Assembly (NCBI GenBank): GCA_965153355.1
Contig: OZ231126.1
Coordinates: 110,732,001 to 110,796,000, forward strand
Reading direction: 5' to 3'
From: Flaccisagitta enflata
Lineage: Eukaryota > Chaetognatha > Sagittoidea > Aphragmophora
DNA: 64,000 nt
Shown here piece by piece: positions 20,686 to 31,335 of the stretch (its first letter is position 1; every line of letters begins with the position of its first letter). The notes under the pieces are model-generated. The model was not told the origin of the DNA. It saw nothing but the letters and a program-made list of their open reading frames with translations, and ran no database searches. Made by a program: the position numbers and the translations under genes.

Positions 20686-21330
20686 ATGCTACCAAAAAAG
20701 TCAGAGTGGAAAACAATGGATGATATTGAGGAGGAGGAGGAGGAGGAGGACGAGGATGAAACTGGAGATGAAGAAAATGATAGTGAAGACTGTGGTTCAG
20801 ATGATGGAGAAGAAAACAACCAACACAGAAAACAAACACTGGTCAACTTCATTGATGGAATGGTAGATGATGAATGGTCTGGAAACATCAACAATGATCT
20901 GGATTTGGTCAAAAAAGCTTTTACCAAATACCTTCTCAGCATTCAAATGGGCAAAACACCTCTCATCAAGGAATTTACACGTAAATATGAGAAAGAAATC
21001 AAGTTGATGAAACGTCACAAAGCAGCTGACGGTGTGGAAAAGAATGAAGATGAGATCCAAGAAGCGGCCTTTGAAACAACATTTGAATCCTTTGAACAAC
21101 GATTAGAAGATGTGGTTCGCGAAATCTATCGACAGCATCAAATGGCAGAAGAGGAAAGCCAAGAGGAGGAAGACCCGGAAAATGCTAATGGACAAGCAGG
21201 AAATGGCCTACGGAAAAGAAAACGCAACAAGAAAAAAAGTCATGTGCCCTACAGAGAGCAGAAAGTTCTTCGACCTTTGAGGGAATTGGAGTTGTATCAA
21301 TCTCGCCTTGGCATTACACCTAGCACTTAA
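20686..21330 (+). CDS. P1 right-arm ORF3, acidic protein with basic tail, 214 aa
   Basis: Intact. A Glu/Asp-rich N-terminus (residues 10-45) is followed by a conserved middle (VNFIDGMVDDEWSGNINNDL, then KKAFTKYLLSIQMGKTPLIK), a helical charged segment, and a basic nuclear-signal-like block GLRKRKRNKKKS near residues 178-189. No known domain is recognised. The same ORF is open in both arms of P2. AATAAA overlaps the stop (21329-21334), with a second near 21443, so a complete transcription unit is plausible. Confidence 0.6.
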   Translation: MLPKKSEWKTMDDIEEEEEEEDEDETGDEENDSEDCGSDDGEENNQHRKQTLVNFIDGMVDDEWSGNINNDLDLVKKAFTKYLLSIQMGKTPLIKEFTRKYEKEIKLMKRHKAADGVEKNEDEIQEAAFETTFESFEQRLEDVVREIYRQHQMAEEESQEEEDPENANGQAGNGLRKRKRNKKKSHVPYREQKVLRPLRELELYQSRLGITPST

Positions 21331-21654
21331 TAAAACTTTCAAGCAAATTTCATTGTTAACTTTTTTGTAACTTTGTACCTTCATTGTCAAGATATAAGAA
21401 TTTCATTATTTTTTGTTAACTGTTACTGCAACATAATATGAAATAAATAAGAATTTGTTTAATCCATGCCCTTTTTTTTTTTGCTTTACTCATTTGTGAA
21501 TGTAGATAAAACCGATACTTAACCCAGCAGAGAAGTTCTGTTTGCCCAAAGCAAATCTTATTGCTCTATCAAAAAGGTGTCAAAACTGGAGAGTCTTTTG
21601 TTTTAGTCTTGAAGAACAGGATGCATCGGACTCACAATCTTTTTACGACATCAT

Positions 21655-21656
<2 letters not shown>

Positions 21657-21751
<95 letters not shown>

Positions 21752-21760
21752 GAGAGAGTT
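21657..21760. repeat. (GA)n block of P1 right arm
   Basis: An almost pure GA tract preceded by TTTACGACATCATCCAGA and followed by GTTTGGTAGAAAAAGTAAA. The same flanks surround the GA blocks in both arms of P2, so the microsatellite is an inherited part of the element. Confidence 0.85.
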
Positions 21761-21831
21761 AAAGAGTTTGGTAGAAAAAGTAAATGAGGGAGAAAAAAAA
21801 ACCTCCTTTTCCTCTTCCCCTCTATCACAAC

Positions 21832-22128
21832 GCAGTGGGAATACCCAGCCAATGGAATGTACCATTGCATTGCCTGGGCATTCCTTCACGGCTAACAATT
21901 AAGCAACATTTAACCAACAATTAGCTAACATTACAGAATAAGGTCACACAGGTCACGGGAATAAGGTTACATTAAGTAGGTCATAGGCAATTAACAGGCT
22001 ATTAGGTACAATTAGCAAGGTCATTAAGGACAATTAGCAAAGTCATTAATGAGGTCATTAATCAATTAATCAATGACCTAATTAGGTCACGGGGTCAAAT
22101 GTGCTAGGATGCCTATTTCCCCTTCTCT
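21832..22128 (+). repeat. P1 right terminal unit
   Basis: Starts GCAGTGGGAATACCC with a stem-loop of about 60 nt, then AGGTCA/AATTAG subrepeats and TGACCTAATTAGGTCA. It ends CCCCTTCTCT at 22128, where similarity to the solo copy (14949-15245) stops. It overlaps the last codons of the minus-strand envelope-like ORF. Confidence 0.8.
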
Positions 22129-23384
22129 CCGGGATTTGATGAACGGGAGCATTTCTTCTTAGAGCTGGCGCCATGATGTTGGATTGATGTCGATGAAGAT
22201 GTGGAGCCATGGGAGGAGTTACGCCAAGATGTAGAGGTTTGAGAGGGGGTGGGGGTATTGGATTTGCCATTTTTTGGTGCGAGGCTGTTAACAACATCCT
22301 CAAGAACTGCGCACCTGTCAGTCAGGCTTAACAATGCCCCATAAATTGTTTCAAAATGCATAGCCGTTAACTGGCTTAAATCCACGTCCACGGGTCTACC
22401 AAGTTGTTCTCGATGGAATTTCATGACCGTTTGTTTTCTACATAATTTATTTTGTAAAACATACGACTTGAAATCTATGCATTTCTTGATGCTCGTGCTT
22501 GCAAGACTGAGTGCTTTTATCGGCGGGAGTCCAAGGAATAAACTTATGATGACAAGCAAGAATTCTAGACTGTATTTAAAAATCATGTTTGCAAGTTGTA
22601 CTTTTACTGAATGTTGACGGTATAAAACCATCAAGTCAGTCCATAAAGAGCCATTAGATGAGCAGTTATTCAATGCGGCTTCTTCTATATATATAAAATG
22701 GCTCGCGGCCTCATTGTTAAGCATATCTGCTAAATCAAGATATCTGTTTGATTTGTAGAGGGCAAAAGTCAAACCCTCTATACCTTGATTGATTACGTTT
22801 CTGTCATTGACTTTCTCAAGAAGCACTTCTAGCACGCTGCCTTTCTTGCAGTCGATCATTGTTGCATGCTTGACTAAAAAATGATCCTGAGTCATAAATC
22901 TTTGCTTCCCATTCCCATCAAGGACTTGTTTAATTTGATTCGCAAAACATTGGTCAGTTTTTATGATGGTAACTAATTCAGGTTTGCATTTCATAAACCA
23001 AATGTTTTGATGATGTCTAACATAGACAATGTTTTCTGTCTTGTTACCGAAAATGTCATTTCCAAAAAGGACCTCTTTTTCTCTCAAAGTTTGGTGGATG
23101 AAAGAATAAATTGGCATGTGAGTATGTTCAGTATGCGTGTTTGCCAAGTTTTTCCTAAAAAGAGGAGTAAGATTTTGGTCAATGCCAAATGTAGCTTTTT
23201 CACAGTTGAAGGCTGTGGCATGTTCAGCTATGATAGGATCAATAAAAATTCCTGAGGCGATGTAAAGGGATGCAAGAAGGAGAAAGCATCTCCAAGGATT
23301 GGGTAGTTGGTGAGAGGGTTGAGAGGGCGGGTTGGGTGAGGGGAAGGGGGAAATGTGATTGGGTATGATCATGAACTCCGCCAT
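22113..23384 (-). CDS. Envelope-like membrane glycoprotein ORF, C-terminus replaced by P1
   Basis: 423 codons. A hydrophobic segment near residues 31-48 (WRCFLLLASLYIASGIF) suggests a signal peptide, and HATAFNCEKATFG follows, similar in style to the start of several retroelement or viral glycoprotein ectodomains. Six or more cysteines and NxT/S sites lie in the ectodomain. A second hydrophobic stretch (SLEFLLVIISLFLGL, about residue 275-290) is a likely transmembrane segment, with a Ser-rich tail. The final residues lie in the P1 terminus, so the native tail was lost. No furin-type site is evident. An unrelated host membrane protein is possible. Confidence 0.4.
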   Translation of the reverse strand: MAEFMIIPNHISPFPSPNPPSQPSHQLPNPWRCFLLLASLYIASGIFIDPIIAEHATAFNCEKATFGIDQNLTPLFRKNLANTHTEHTHMPIYSFIHQTLREKEVLFGNDIFGNKTENIVYVRHHQNIWFMKCKPELVTIIKTDQCFANQIKQVLDGNGKQRFMTQDHFLVKHATMIDCKKGSVLEVLLEKVNDRNVINQGIEGLTFALYKSNRYLDLADMLNNEAASHFIYIEEAALNNCSSNGSLWTDLMVLYRQHSVKVQLANMIFKYSLEFLLVIISLFLGLPPIKALSLASTSIKKCIDFKSYVLQNKLCRKQTVMKFHREQLGRPVDVDLSQLTAMHFETIYGALLSLTDRCAVLEDVVNSLAPKNGKSNTPTPSQTSTSWRNSSHGSTSSSTSIQHHGASSKKKCSRSSNPGEKGK

Positions 23385-23797
23385 GATCTTAATTCATGTA
23401 AGCAGTTGTTGATAAAAATTTTTTAACCGTACTTTAAACGATTGAGTGATACTCAAGAATTTAGCGAAGAATAATCTTGATCGAAGGCGTCTGAGTTTTA
23501 GTGTTACAAAAGAAATGAGGGAAGAAGTTTGCCGCAGTTTGAGACGGCGAGAAAAGCTTGAGAAGCCGACAAAGTCAACGACAATGTAGAAAACGCCGAT
23601 GATGACAACAACGATGACGACGACGACAATGACGATGACGTTGACGACGATATTGATGAAAACGACGAAGAAGACAATGTTGATGTCAATGATGATGACA
23701 AAGTGAAGTGAAGAAAGTGTTGGAGACTTCGATTGAGACGACGTTAGGGTAGGGGGGGGGTTTAACATGTAAAAGCGCAACTGGTCGACCGGTGGAG

Positions 23798-24246
<449 letters not shown>

Positions 24247-24590
24247 GATAGAAAGCACTGAAATGCAAGTGCTCACATATGATAGCGGAGACGGAGGGAG
24301 GAGGGGGAGAAAAAACTACGGTGAATTGGAGTTATTTTGCGCTGATGTTGGGGGGGGTTTAGTGTTGAATCACCGTTCATTAAGAAGCTATTGTTGGCTT
24401 GATTATGAGGAGGAGGAGGAGGGGTCTGAGGAGGAGAAGGAGGAGTTTGCAGGTCAATTGAGGATATCGAGGGGTCAAAGGCTTCTGACGCAAACTCTTC
24501 ACTGCAAGATTGACTACCACCGCGCAGAAACTGGATTATCTTGAAAACAACTTGTAAGACTTGAAATAAAAAAAAGAAAACCAAATCAAG
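24247..24590. other. Upstream region of the 24.8-27.0 kb gene
   Basis: Purine-rich, with a GAGGAGGAGGAGG run near 24408. It contains no recognised promoter motif and probably includes 5' UTR. A first exon ending TCGCAAG/GTGAGA (24591-24629 at least) is plausible, but its ATG frame does not fit exon 2. Confidence 0.4.
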
Positions 24591-24785
24591 ATGAATCCTA
24601 TGGGAAACATGAATCCGCAAACTCGCAAGGTGAGAAAAGGAAATGAAAAGCATTTTTGTAAAAGTTTTTGATTTTCAGTGTTTTCCAATTAACGATTTCA
24701 AAGCTGCTCATTGTGTCTTTTCTTTTTTTTCTTCAAAAAAAAAAATTGTAGTGCGTATCGCGTGGAAGAAAAGGCAACCTTTCGA

Positions 24786-26968
24786 ATGAAGAAGATTTTC
24801 TCCAAGGCTTACAGCCTGCAAGATGTCGTGAGAAAGATTTACGAGGAAGCTCCCAATGGCGGAAATTGTGGAGGTGAGTAAATATATCATAGTTGTTTGG
24901 AGGGGGGGGAAGTATTTGCGAATATGTATCTATATATTCGGGAAACGGTTTCTATAAGTAAATTCCTATTTTTGATATTATTTATCTTTAAAAAGGCGAC
25001 GAATGCGTTTGCCCAAATCGTGTCACCATTCGCAAAGTGACAAAGACCATGAACAAGCTGAATCTATCGGAAAAATTATGGCGTCTTGGTTTCATGCACC
25101 GAGTGAACAATAAGCAAGAGAGACAAGAGGGACAGGACACGCGTCAGTCGGCGTTAAAGTGCATCACCGTTACTTCCGCTTCTTCTTCCAAGGATGAGGA
25201 AGAGGATGAAGATGATACTGACGCGGTGGTGGAGACCAGAGATAGGGAGGTGGAGGATCATGTGGAGAGGGGGGAAAGAGATGACGAGGAGATGGAGGAG
25301 GGTGAGCTCCCAGAAAGTCACGAGTCTAGGGAGGTTGTCTATGATGACCATGACGTTTTGGTCGTGAAAAGAGACAAGAGACAAGAGACAAGAGAGGCGG
25401 ACGAAGCGGCAGTATGGGTGGGTGAAGAGACCGAGGCGGAGATAAGTGATGGGGATCGTGGCGGAGATGAAGATGAAGTTTTTCTGTTTGACGAGAGTCA
25501 GCTAGAGTTTGACGAATTCAACGACTCTACAAGGTATCATCTGAACTTTATGTTGCTGTCTGTTTTGTCAGTTTCATTCATACATCTACAATGTAGATTT
25601 TCATTCATAGTAGCCGGCCGGCTTGTAGCATTCATATGAATATTGTCTGTCATAGTTCAGAAGATAGAATGTAAGATCTTTAAGAAGGTTCAAAGCAAAA
25701 AGAAAAAAAAACTAAATAGTTCTGACCTCTTCTCCGACAGAAAATATACTGTAAATCTTTTCTTCTATTTCCCTTTCACAGCGAGAAGAAGGACACCGCC
25801 AAAGACTCTGTAAAAGTGAAGAGGCTAATGGATTTACCCCAGAAAGAACCCAAGGCCTCGACCTCCACCGGTAAGGGTAAAATGAAAAATAAAGATAGGA
25901 TGGGATGGTGTTGGATAGATGGGATTGGTGGGGTTGGTGGGTGGTGTGGGTCAAGAAAACACCTGTGATAGATTTTATCATCTGTGATAGACTTTATCAT
26001 TTGTGATAGACTTTATTTCTGTTAAATATTATCAAAAAAAAGGAAAGACTGTACAATCGTTTTATGCAACTGTATCACTGTATCACTGTATCACTGAGCC
26101 ATAAAGACGTATCACTGTATCACATGTATCACTGTATTACTGTATCAGTGTATCACCATAATGATGCTTGTTATCTTGTAAGAAAACTTTTGTTCTTTCT
26201 TTTTGCCGTTTTTTTTTTGTTCACTGAATTTATATTCTTTGTATTTCTTAGTTCCGCTTTTCCCTAAACACTTTGGATTTCAGGTCGGACCACCGCGGTG
26301 AGACCTCAAGAAACAACAGAAGAAAATGACAAGATGAAAAAAGAGAAAGTTACAAAGGTCGGAGAAATGTACTTCTCTGAGTCACAGGTGAATAGAAATC
26401 GAGTGTTTCTTATTTTTTTTCTTTGATGGGGGGGGGGGGGGTTTAAAGGCTAATTGATACTCCAGTCACAGGGGAACCAATTGACTGACGGACCAACATG
26501 ACTGCATGTAAAGTCGCGTATCACGCAACATAAAAAAAAATATTTTCTTTTCTTCAATCATAGTTGCAAATCTCTCTTGACTTCTTCTATGCATACGCCG
26601 ATTTGGAAGCCTTCAAAATGCTGTGGGCTGGCATCTACTTTAAGGATGCCTTCAAGCCAGCCAAAGGAAAAGGCAAATCAAGTGGGAACACTGCAAAAAT
26701 CTCGAACTTCGGCACTCAAGACCGACAAGATGGACAGCGCCAACGGTGTGATGCGGGCAATGAAGGGTGGGGCAGGTATGGGGGGCAGTGGACAGGCCCA
26801 CAATTCAGTAAAGGTGGACGGCGTGGGGGTCACGCATTCAGGGGGAGAGGGGAGGAATGGGAGCCGATGTGGGTGTGGGGGGAAGAGGGTTCAGAGGAGG
26901 AGTGGGAAGAGGAATGGCTCGAGGAGGTGAGGTGGGAAGAGGTGGACAGGATGGGGATGGGGATATGA
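24786..26968 (+). CDS. Spliced gene, acidic nuclear-type protein of about 407 aa
   Basis: Five coding exons join with GT-AG borders and consistent phases: 24786-24873, 24996-25533, 25782-25870, 26284-26387, 26564-26968. Start: ATG 24786 (MKKIFSKAYSLQDVVRKIYE) is the first in the frame that stays open; a non-coding exon ending at 24629 may precede it. The protein has a Cys-containing N-terminal part (GGDECVCPNRVTIRKV), a basic stretch, a long Asp/Glu-rich centre (about residues 90-215), a conserved-looking block in the last exon (LQISLDFFYAYADLEAFKML) and a Gly/Glu/Trp-rich tail. No frame break is seen. The family is not recognised. Best candidate for an intact host gene here. Confidence 0.6.
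25965..26165. repeat. Intronic minisatellites
   Basis: Three copies of a 20-bp unit (GTGATAGACTTTATCATTT) at about 25965-26020, then an irregular GTATCACT repeat at 26068-26160, both inside the fourth intron of the spliced gene. Confidence 0.7.
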
Positions 26969-27399
26969 GCCGTTAACTCTTTAAAAACTTGCATCCCGAC
27001 CTCTCAAAGAGATATTCTTTTTTTATTAATCTGTGTCCTACCTCATTAAACACATGTATGAAATGAATGCAAGCATATGTTTTATCTGTGTCATACCTCA
27101 TTAAACACATGTATGAAATGAAAGCAAACATATGTTGGAACAATGAGCACATCGCCATTACTATTTGATCTGTTCATGACTTATTCGTTTAATTTGATTT
27201 TGTAAAAATAGAAAACGTTTTGTAGGCCCATGGTCAGCCAGTTTACTCATGTGTTGCTTTTTTTTTACTGAAATGTTTGTTAACTGAAAATCACGTAAGA
27301 AAACGGTTATGACAGGCAGTGAGGCGAAAAGTTCATGAACTCCTTTTTTTTAGTGTGAGATTCGATGGCCTTCTGAGATTTAAAGGGGTGGTAGGAAGT

Positions 27400-27401
<2 letters not shown>
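26969..27401. other. 3' flank; short tandem duplication
   Basis: AT-rich. A 55-bp unit (CTGTGTCCTACCTCATTAAAC ...) occurs twice in tandem at about 27031-27140. No ORF of note. Confidence 0.5.
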
Positions 27402-27466
<65 letters not shown>

Positions 27467-27481
27467 GTTGTTTTTGTTGTT

Positions 27482-27565
<84 letters not shown>

Positions 27566-27581
27566 ATTGTTATTGTCGTTT

Positions 27582-27630
<49 letters not shown>

Positions 27631-27727
27631 AGTTGTTGTTGTTATTGTTGTTGTTGTTGTTGTGTTGTTGTTGTTGTTGTTGTTGTTTTTGTTGTTGTTG
27701 TTGTTGTGGTTGTTGTTGTCGTTGTCG

Positions 27728-27758
<31 letters not shown>

Positions 27759-27765
27759 GGTTGTT

Positions 27766-27832
<67 letters not shown>

Positions 27833-27881
27833 CAGAGAGACAGAGAGAGAGAGAGAGAGACAGAGAGACAGAGAGAGAAAG
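27402..27881. repeat. Compound (GA)n-(GTT)n-(GA)n microsatellite
   Basis: GA (27402-27465), an interrupted GTT tract (27466-27769), then GA/GACA (27770-27881). Poly-Val, Leu, Asn and Gln ORFs over it are artefacts. A shorter GA tract follows at 28030-28066. Confidence 0.9.
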
Positions 27882-28025
27882 AACAAATTTTGTGACTGTG
27901 CCATGTCGAAAACGAGGATTTTGCTCACAGGGTAAAAAAAAATCTTTGACTTTGGTCAGAATCTGTTTGAGTGCAAATCCACGCACGCGCGTGTGAATAC
28001 ATGCGCACCATTTTTATGAAACGGA

Positions 28026-28069
<44 letters not shown>

Positions 28070-28299
28070 GGGTGGTGGTCGTTGAGGCCCATGAATTGAT
28101 AACTGTATTCGTTCTGGTAACTTTGAGAGAATAAAAGGTTGTTGTTAAAAATGAGATGAGAAACTGTTGATGTTGAAGAATTGCATAACATCTTTTCAGG
28201 AAAGGGGTCTACCATCATTTAGCGTGTCAGTTGTTCTATAGAGGCGTAGTTAAGTAGAAAAAGTTGAAAGGAAAGGCTATAGATAATAGTAAGATCACT

Positions 28300-29267
28300 T
28301 CATTCCCTTAGCCTCTTCATTTGTCTGTAATGCACCTTACGCATTTGTCCGTCACTTGTCTCCACGATGTACATTTCACCATAAACTTGTCTAATTGTTG
28401 CTCTTTCCCAATGCTTAGATAATTTGACATTAAGAATGTTTGATCTGGTTAGCATTTTTGAAAGAAGTGTTCTCTCCATATGAGACACTGTTCATTTTCT
28501 CTGAAAGGGCGTACGCGAGAATTGACATTTTGTGAAAGGCTAGGCGTATCCGTCCGTCTGTAGTTACTAACTTGTGTCATTAGTTCTCTGATAGTTTTGC
28601 CAGAGGAAACGACCAATTTCTCTACATTGTCATCAATGCATGGTACTCCAGTTAGACAGCGATTGTTAAACAATTGTGATGGCGTTGCAATGAAGCCGTT
28701 GTAGTTCATGCTACTACAGTTAAGGCTGAAAATGCACTTTTGCAGAACCTGCGGCCATTGTTTTTCATTAGTTAGCATTCTTCGTAACAGATTAGTTACA
28801 CGAAAATTCATGGATTCCGCTTTTATGGAATTTTTAATCATAACATGATTGGAAATGTGTAGCGCTGCACAGTGATTGATTATTTTGTTAAATTCATCTT
28901 CAAATTCTGTCCCAAAATCCGTGCTGACTGACTGACAAAGAAATGAGTTTGAGTAGAATATATCAAGCAGAGCCTCCGCTGTTTCTTTGCTAGATTTGCT
29001 TTTCAATTTTCGAGCAAATACGTAAGATGTTGCGATGTCACAGGCTATTAGGACATATTTGTAGCCACCAGATGGCGCAAGATGAAGTAAATCGACACTT
29101 AACTCCCTTGCTGGTATTGAGTCACTGACCGTGATTTTTCTTGCTCGTTGGGCCGTTGGTGGCGCTGAGAGCAAACATTGCTCACATGTTTTATAGACGT
29201 CTCTGAGCAAGAAATTAAGTCTTGGGATGAAATAAATATTGGCTAAGTGCTTTGTAAACGCCAACAA
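28300..29267 (-). pseudogene. Gypsy-like pol relic (-), integrase core and C-terminus
   Basis: The ORF 29267-28449 contains CEQC (zinc-finger cysteines), SVDLLHLAPSGGYKYVLIAC with the first catalytic Asp, VSTDFGTEF with the second, and KAESMNFRV with the Glu. The frame shifts near 28470, and the last 62 codons (SKHWERATIRQVYGEMYIVE ... YRQMKRLRE) form the C-terminal barrel. Another frameshift near 29250 separates the core from the histidine half of the zinc finger (HVTMAH). The transcript would read right to left; upstream domains lie at 29243-34178. Confidence 0.75.
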
Positions 29268-29367
29268 TTACTGTGGGCCATGGTAACATGGAAGGAAAAT
29301 ATGAGCTTTCTAGCTGCAGATTCTGGTACAACCAGTAGAGAAAGAATTTTTCCATCACTTCCAAGAG

Positions 29368-29690
29368 CAAGCCCGGGCGATTTTGCATTTTCTTTAACAA
29401 TACAATACACTATACAATTTTTCAAAGTATTGGGCCAATACAATACAATACCAATACAATACAATATCTTAAAGAATTGTCCTCAATATGTAACAATATT
29501 TTAATTCACTTAATAAAAAATCTTTGTTGAATCTTGAATAAATAGTTTAAGCTTTAACTCATTTTTTATATGCTTGATCAAAAAAGAATTTTTGAATATT
29601 TTTTTAAACTTTTATATATGTATCAATATTTTTTTTTTATATATCGTTTATCTTTGCTTCTTTAATTAAGTCTCTTTGTCTGTGTTTGTC

Positions 29691-29728
<38 letters not shown>

Positions 29729-29772
29729 TCTCTCTCTCTTTTTTTCTTTCTCCCCTTATCTCCATCTTTATC

Positions 29773-29805
<33 letters not shown>

Positions 29806-29901
29806 TTCTCTCTCTCTCTCCCCTTGAGAGTATTGGGTAAACCCAATACTTACAAGTATTGTAAATGCAATACAATACCCAATACGAATCGCCCGGCCTT
29901 G
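29368..29901. mobile_element. hAT-like MITE inserted in the integrase zinc finger
   Basis: 534 bp with 15-bp terminal inverted repeats CAAGCCCGGGCGATT / CAAGGCCGGGCGATT (one mismatch), flanked by an exact 8-bp duplication TCCAAGAG (29360-29367 and 29902-29909). An 8-bp duplication is characteristic of hAT elements. The interior holds CAATACAATAC repeats, an (GT)n tract and (CT)n tracts, with no transposase. It lies inside the minus-strand pol, between the linker ORF and the zinc-finger histidines. Confidence 0.85.
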
Positions 29902-31150
29902 TCCAAGAGTTGATTTTCTCAGTTCACCATTTACAATGGTTAGCGTCTCAAAATGGTCCATAATTGAGTTCATATATGGTGATTCTTGTCTTATTTCGTG
30001 ATGTAATGGTTTCTTTCCCATCTCAACGCATTCAATGATGGTTTTTGTATATTTATCTTTCCATTGTTCCTCAACAACTTTACGCCTATTCCAGATGGTT
30101 TCATCTTCATTTGCATTTGTAGTCTCATCCTCAGTCTCAGAGCTGATAGGACGAAGTCTCTTAGTGCCTCTGGTTCCCATAGGCATGACATTGACATAAT
30201 CTGGGTCATGTGACATATTGTTAGAGTAAGGTGACAGGTGATCTCCATTTGCTTGTAAGATGACATTAAAAGCGGATTTGGAATCAGAGGAACTGTCACT
30301 TTGAACATCATTCATGTCAACGTCAGAAGACTCAATATTATCGTCCTTATCTACATCTAGAGGTTTGGAATGAACCTAGTTTTCAAAAGCCTCATCATCT
30401 GACATGTTATCATCATATTTGACATGTTGGATTACACATGCTGCAATATAGGCCAAATCATCAATGGGCAGATATTCATGGCACCTATTGATGTCAACTG
30501 ACCCATCAGGGCATATTTGAAATTGATTGAGGTCAAAAAGTTATCAGGTTTGCTATTGGCGACATTCCATCTTCAATTACGCATACTGATGGGTCTCCAT
30601 TAGTAAATTTACCATAATCGGGGATCTTATCCGATTCTAGGCAATTTTTAGGATTATTTTGGGCCCTAATACCCCCCAAATGAAGATTTTGGCCTGCGTT
30701 TGCTACAAAATCAGAATCAGGAAGTGTTGACATGCAAGCACGAGTATTTTGGTGATCAGTAGATTGACTTTGGGAGAAGGGCTCTACTTTTTTTCCCGAA
30801 TTTTGGATTTTCTCCGATTTTGGGCCATTTTCGGGGTTATTTTGGCCCGTAACACCCCCTAGATGGAAATTTTGACCTGTCTTTGCTACAAAATTGGATT
30901 CAGCAGGTGTTAAAGTGCAAGCATGAGTGTTTTGGAGATCATTATACTGATTTTGAGAAAATGGCGCTACGTTTTCTCCCAAATTTTGGCTTTTTTTCGA
31001 TTTTAGGTCATTTTCGGGGTTATTTTGGCCCGTAATACCCCCAAGATGCAAATATTGACCTGTTTTTGCAACAAAATTGGACTCAGTAGGTGTTGAAATG
31101 CATGCATGAGTATTTTGGTGATTTTCTGATTGATTTTGAGAGAATGGCAC
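29902..31150 (-). pseudogene. Gypsy-like pol relic (-), RNase H to integrase linker
   Basis: The ORF 30315 to about 29902 is acidic (DSSSDSKSAFNV ... ETEDETTNANEDETIWNRR) and ends in MDHFETLTIVNGELRKS, the start of the integrase zinc-binding domain. Between 30533 and 31150 lies a tandem repeat coding about 60-residue units that contain FSQNQSENHQNTHAC and FVAKTGQ..HLGGITGQNN. Between 30316 and 30532 the frame is broken. The repeat continues into the RNase H ORF. Confidence 0.6.
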
Positions 31151-31335
31151 TACTTTTTCTGGCCATTTTCGGGGTTATTTTGGCCTGTCATACCCACTAG
31201 ACGAAAATTTTGACCTGTTTTTGATACAAAATCAGATTCAGCAAGTGTAGAAGTGCAAGTATGAGTATTTTGGTGATTTTCTGATGTGTTTTGAGAAAAT
31301 GGCACAACATTTTTGGGTAGAATTGTAGCTTTTTG
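30640..31335 (-). repeat. Protein-level tandem repeat in pol linker, about 180-bp unit, four copies
   Basis: Copies start near 31330, 31150, 30970 and 30790 (reading right to left). Each has QNTHAC-, FVAKTGQNFHLGG- and GQNNPENG-like blocks. Copies are diverged but remain open in the RNase H or neighbouring frame. Such an expansion is not a usual part of Gypsy Pol. Confidence 0.7.

Larger units (their letters stand above)
17730..22128. mobile_element. Palindromic element P1 (left arm truncated)
   Basis: A large inverted repeat centred near 19490. The right arm (to 22128) carries ORF1, ORF2, ORF3, an AATAAA-containing tail, (GA)n and the terminal unit. The left arm is its reverse complement but stops inside ORF3 at about 17730, where the OTU ORF begins. 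The arms differ at scattered sites, so they are not a simple assembly mirror. P1 and P2 share all components but differ in the last 30 or so bases of the terminus (AATGTGCTAGGATGCC in P1, AACTGTCTTCGTTTGCC in P2). No transposase, recombinase or polymerase is recognised. Confidence 0.85.

Noticed and set aside
17730-22128. P1 and P2 palindromes as pure assembly mirror artefacts
   Set aside because: Arms differ by scattered substitutions and indels, P2 has flanking duplications, and a second copy has the same structure. Long-read confirmation would still be worthwhile.
27380-27928. Long poly-Leu/Ser, poly-Asn/Gln, Arg/Glu and Val ORFs
   Set aside because: They are stop-free translations of (GA)n, (CT)n and (GTT)n tracts; the same holds near 23.7-24.3, 41.1-41.8, 43.9-44.6 and 63.6-63.9 kb.
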